This document shows, piece after piece, positions 61,482 to 64,000 of a stretch of 64,000 nucleotides of DNA (position 1 is its first letter; each line of letters begins with the position of its first letter). Source of the stretch: Streptomyces flavofungini (GTDB lineage: Bacteria; Actinomycetota; Actinomycetes; Streptomycetales; Streptomycetaceae). Location: positions 372,001-436,000 of the forward strand of contig NZ_BMVR01000004.1 in assembly GCF_014650815.1 (NCBI RefSeq), given 5' to 3'. The notes below the pieces were generated by a model. The model had not been told where the DNA came from and made no database searches. It saw nothing but the letters and a program-made list of their open reading frames with translations. Position numbers and translations under genes: made by a program.

Positions 61482-62747
61482 TACCGCGTTGACGGGCCAG
61501 AAGACGCTCCTGTCCTGGTCATGGGTCCCTCACTGGGTACCACATGGCACATGTGGGACCGACAGGTGCCCGAACTGAGCAAGAACTGGCGGATCATCCG
61601 CTTCGACATGCCCGGACACGGCGGCGCCCCCGCCCACCCGGTGGACTCCGTCGGCGAACTCGCCCGCCGTGTGCTCGCCACGCTCGACGAGCTCGGCGTC
61701 CAGCGCTTCGGCTTCGCGGGCTGCGCGCTCGGCGGCGCCATCGGCGCCGAACTGGCGCTGCGCAACCCGCACCGCGTCGCCTCGCTGGCGCTCATCGCCA
61801 CCTCGCCCCGGTTCGGCACCGCCGACGAGTTCCGCCAGCGCGGCGTCATCGTCCGCACCAACGGCCTCGACCCCATCGCCCGCAGCTCGCCGGAGCGCTG
61901 GTTCACCCCCGGCTTCGCCGCCGCCCAGCCCGCCATCACCGACTGGGCCGTGCAGATGGTGCGCACCACCGACCCCGGCTGCTACATCGCCGCCTGCGAG
62001 GCGCTCGCCGCCTTCGACATCCGCGCGGAGCTGGCCAGCATAGGAGTGCCCACCCTCGTCCTGGTCGGCTCCGACGACCGGGTGACCGGACAGGGCGAGG
62101 CCCGCACCCTCGTCGCGGGCATCCCCGACGCCCGCCTCGCCGTCGTCCCCGGCGCCTCTCACCTGGCCCCCGTGGAACAGCCCGCCGCGGTCACCGACCT
62201 CCTCGTCCGCCACTTCTCCTCCGCCTGGCAGGCCGCGCCCGACACCCATGCCACCGGCCAGCACGCCATCACCGCGCCGCCCGTCAAGCCGGTGCTCGCC
62301 CCGCCCCCGGCCGTGCCGGTCGCCGAGATCGCCGCGGTCGAGCAGCCGGTGGCGACGGACGCCCGCCCCGACGCGTACGCACAGGGCATGAAGGTCCGCC
62401 GCGAGGTCCTCGGCGACGCGCACGTCGACCGCGCCATGGCCGCCGCCGACGAGTTCTCCGCCGACTTCCAGGACCTCGTCACGCGCTACGCCTGGGGCGA
62501 GATCTGGAACCGCCAGGGCCTGGACCGCCGCACCCGCAGCTGCGTCACCCTCACGGCCCTCGTCGCGGGCGGCCACCTCGACGAGCTGGCGTTCCACACC
62601 CGGGCCGCCCTCCGCAACGGCCTCACCCCGGCCGAGATCAAGGAAGTGCTGCTGCAGGCCGCGGTGTACTGCGGGGTCCCGGCGGCGAACAGCGCGTTCC
62701 GGGTGGCGCAGAAGGTGATCCGGGAGGAGACGACCCCGCAGGAGTAG
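61452..62747 (+). CDS. pcaL: PcaL: 3-oxoadipate enol-lactonase fused to 4-carboxymuconolactone decarboxylase
   Basis: This 431-residue fusion has a PcaD alpha/beta-hydrolase (about 1-260) and a PcaC domain (about 310-430: YAWGEIWNRQGLDRRTRSCV, HLDELAFHTRAALRNGLTPA, VLLQAAVYCGVPAANSAF). Together they convert carboxymuconolactone to 3-oxoadipate in protocatechuate breakdown. The PcaD nucleophile elbow reads GCALGG, where active relatives have G-x-S-x-G. Asp in LVGSDDRVTG and His in GASHLAPVEQ are kept. The first 33 codons are the island-supplied, recoded copy. No other pca genes are near. Confidence 0.92.
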   Translation: MSETPMNTLQYRVDGPEDAPVLVMGPSLGTTWHMWDRQVPELSKNWRIIRFDMPGHGGAPAHPVDSVGELARRVLATLDELGVQRFGFAGCALGGAIGAELALRNPHRVASLALIATSPRFGTADEFRQRGVIVRTNGLDPIARSSPERWFTPGFAAAQPAITDWAVQMVRTTDPGCYIAACEALAAFDIRAELASIGVPTLVLVGSDDRVTGQGEARTLVAGIPDARLAVVPGASHLAPVEQPAAVTDLLVRHFSSAWQAAPDTHATGQHAITAPPVKPVLAPPPAVPVAEIAAVEQPVATDARPDAYAQGMKVRREVLGDAHVDRAMAAADEFSADFQDLVTRYAWGEIWNRQGLDRRTRSCVTLTALVAGGHLDELAFHTRAALRNGLTPAEIKEVLLQAAVYCGVPAANSAFRVAQKVIREETTPQE

Positions 62748-62798
62748 CGGGGCACCCTCGGGGCCGCCCCGGTCGGCCCCGGGGAGCAGGATGGGGGC

Positions 62799-63446
62799 AT
62801 GAAGACGTCTCACATCAAGCTCACCAAGAAGTCCCACGCGTGCGTGCGCCTGGAGAAGGACGGCCGCCTCCTCGTCATCGACCCCGGCGGCTTCAGCGAG
62901 GCCGACGCGGCCGCCGGGGCCGACGCTCTCCTGGTCACCCACGAGCACCCCGACCACTTCGACGAGGGCCGGCTGCGCGCCGCCCTGGAGGCCGACCCCG
63001 CCACCGAGCTGTGGACCCTCGCGTCCGTCGCCGACCAGCTCGCGGCGGCCTTCCCGGGGCGGGTGCACACCGTCGGCCACGGCGACGCGTTCACGGCCGC
63101 CGGGTTCGACATCCAGGTCCACGGCGAACTGCACGCCGTGATCCACCCGGACCTGCCCCGCGTCACCAACGTCGGCTACCTCGTCGACGGCACCGTCTTC
63201 CACCCCGGCGACGCGTTCACCGTGCCCGAGCAGCCCGTCGACACGTTGATGGTCCCGGTGATGGCCCCCTGGAACAAGATCTCCGAAGTCATCGAGTACG
63301 TACGCGAGGTCAAGCCGCGGCGCGCCTACGACATCCACGACGCGCTGCTCACGGACCTGGCGCTGCCGATCTACGGCGGGCACATCGGGCGGCTCGGCGG
63401 CACGGACCACGTGCGGCTGGCGCCGGGGGAGTCGGCGGAGGTGTGA
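62799..63446 (+). CDS. Metallo-beta-lactamase-fold hydrolase (UlaG-like)
   Basis: This 215-residue protein has the MBL fold: LLVIDPGGFSEADAAAGADA, then the metal motif TLVTHEHPDHFDE-like LLVTHEHPDHFDEGRL, VHGELHAVIHPD, VFHPGDAFTV and DIHDALLTD. It hydrolyses an unknown substrate, probably cytoplasmic. The start is ATG at 62799. It lies just after pcaL but probably has its own promoter. Confidence 0.88.
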   Translation: MKTSHIKLTKKSHACVRLEKDGRLLVIDPGGFSEADAAAGADALLVTHEHPDHFDEGRLRAALEADPATELWTLASVADQLAAAFPGRVHTVGHGDAFTAAGFDIQVHGELHAVIHPDLPRVTNVGYLVDGTVFHPGDAFTVPEQPVDTLMVPVMAPWNKISEVIEYVREVKPRRAYDIHDALLTDLALPIYGGHIGRLGGTDHVRLAPGESAEV

Positions 63447-63512
63447 GCGTGCGGGGCGGTGTCGGGGGCGGGGGATCCGGGGCTGTCAGTGGTGGCGGGT
63501 AGGTTGTTTCCC

Positions 63513-64000
63513 ATGCGCATCGCGACCTGGAACGTGAACTCGATCACCGCCCGTCTTCCCCGCCTCCTGGCCTGGCTGGAGAAGACCGGCACGGACGTGC
63601 TGTGCGTCCAGGAGACCAAGTGCGCGGCGGAGCAGTTCCCCGCCGAGGCCCTGCGGGAGGTGGGGTACGAGTCGGCGGTGAACGCCACCGGGCGGTGGAA
63701 CGGCGTCGCGCTGATCTCCCGCGTCGGCCTCGACGACGTCACCACGGGGCTGCCCGGCGGGCCCGAGTACGACGGGGCGCAGGAGCCGCGTGCCATCTCC
63801 GCGACGTGCGGCGCGGCCCGGGTCTGGTCGGTCTACGTGCCGAACGGCCGTGAGGTCGACCACGACCACTACGCCTACAAGCTGCAGTGGTTCGACGCCC
63901 TCAAGGCCGCCGTCACCGACGACGCCGCCGGGGCCCGGCCCTTCGCCGTCCTCGGTGACTACAACGTCGCCCCCACCGACGACGACGTCTGGGACCCCGC
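63513..64000 (+). CDS. xth: Exodeoxyribonuclease III, 3' end cut by window
   Basis: The 162 visible residues begin MRIATWNVNSITARLPRLLA and contain DVLCVQETKCAAEQFPAEAL, GRWNGVALISRVGLDDV and FAVLGDYNVAPTDDDVWDP. These carry the catalytic Asn, Glu and the NxAP/D segment of the exonuclease III/AP endonuclease fold. It repairs abasic DNA. The gene runs out of the window on the right. Confidence 0.93.
   Translation, partial: MRIATWNVNSITARLPRLLAWLEKTGTDVLCVQETKCAAEQFPAEALREVGYESAVNATGRWNGVALISRVGLDDVTTGLPGGPEYDGAQEPRAISATCGAARVWSVYVPNGREVDHDHYAYKLQWFDALKAAVTDDAAGARPFAVLGDYNVAPTDDDVWDP

Larger units (their letters stand above)
36683..61551. mobile_element. 24.8-kb genomic island inserted in pcaL
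   Basis: The boundaries are the direct repeat of the pcaL 5' end (36683-36781 and 61452-61550). Between them lie a decayed IS110 remnant and other gene remains on the left, stress-type cargo in the middle, and element-type genes on the right (excisionase-like HTH, DUF317 protein, truncated DnaB-N-like protein). Such a repeat is the footprint of site-specific insertion in a coding sequence where the element replaces the gene's first codons. No integrase, relaxase or FtsK-type transfer gene is seen, so it looks immobile today. Confidence 0.75.

Noticed and set aside
36683..61551. tRNA attachment site for the island
   Set aside because: No tRNA gene was seen at either edge; the duplicated sequence is the pcaL coding start.

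Overview
The window is high-GC actinobacterial DNA, almost certainly Streptomyces. The evidence is codon use that is nearly all G or C at third positions, many GTG starts, frequent ATGA or GTGA overlaps, a few rare TTA codons, dispersed copies of a Streptomyces-type intergenic repeat, and genes such as an AfsR-like regulator, MocR and HxlR regulators, ANTAR proteins, DUF317 and a PcaD-PcaC fusion. No rRNA, tRNA or CRISPR array was seen.

Bases 1-36.6 kb look like ordinary chromosome. They hold an aminotransferase divergent from an HxlR regulator, and a von Willebrand A pair. Next come a HipA-like kinase and a SelT/W/H-like protein. A purine-degradation block follows: malate synthase aceB, a MobA-like nucleotidyltransferase, an IclR regulator (AllR-like), allantoinase allB and allantoicase alc. 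A matching 17-bp palindromic box lies in front of both aceB and allB. After a MocR regulator, a universal stress protein, a short-chain dehydrogenase and a secreted RNase Sa-like ribonuclease comes a two-component system whose kinase and response regulator genes are separated by two paralogous membrane-anchored proteins. A sugar-uptake cluster follows: Gfo/Idh oxidoreductase, GntR regulator, two tandem binding proteins, permease, ATPase and ROK kinase. It has a shared operator-like box. A sulfite-oxidase-like enzyme, an ornithine-cyclodeaminase-like enzyme and a 1085-residue AfsR-type regulator close this part.

Bases about 36.7-61.5 kb form a 24.8-kb genomic island inserted in pcaL (PcaD-PcaC fusion). 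The first 33 codons of pcaL are present at both ends: a dead copy on the left (36683-36787) and the start of the intact gene on the right (61452). The copies match at 78 of 99 bases, and from codon 9 on the differences lie almost only at synonymous third positions. This suggests the island carried its own recoded 5' end of its target gene and so restored it. The left third is decayed (IS110 transposase remnant, hydrolase remnant, ABC-2 permease remnant, APC permease remnant). The right end carries element-type genes: an excisionase-like HTH protein, a PD-(D/E)XK plus DUF5655 nuclease-like protein, a DUF317 protein and an N-terminally truncated DnaB-N-like protein. No integrase was found. The central cargo looks stress- and envelope-related: Gmad2-LysM protein, DUF1876, ferredoxin reductase plus fatty acid desaturase, DUF6328, CsbD, small hydrophobic proteins, PRC-barrel, four ANTAR proteins, two paralogous GNAT-like proteins each beside an ANTAR gene, a diacylglycerol kinase with a degenerate PAP2 domain, DUF1206, STAS and Asp23.

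Bases 61.5-64 kb return to the chromosome: pcaL (whose lactonase domain has alanine at the usual nucleophile position), a metallo-beta-lactamase-fold hydrolase and the 5' part of an exodeoxyribonuclease III gene.
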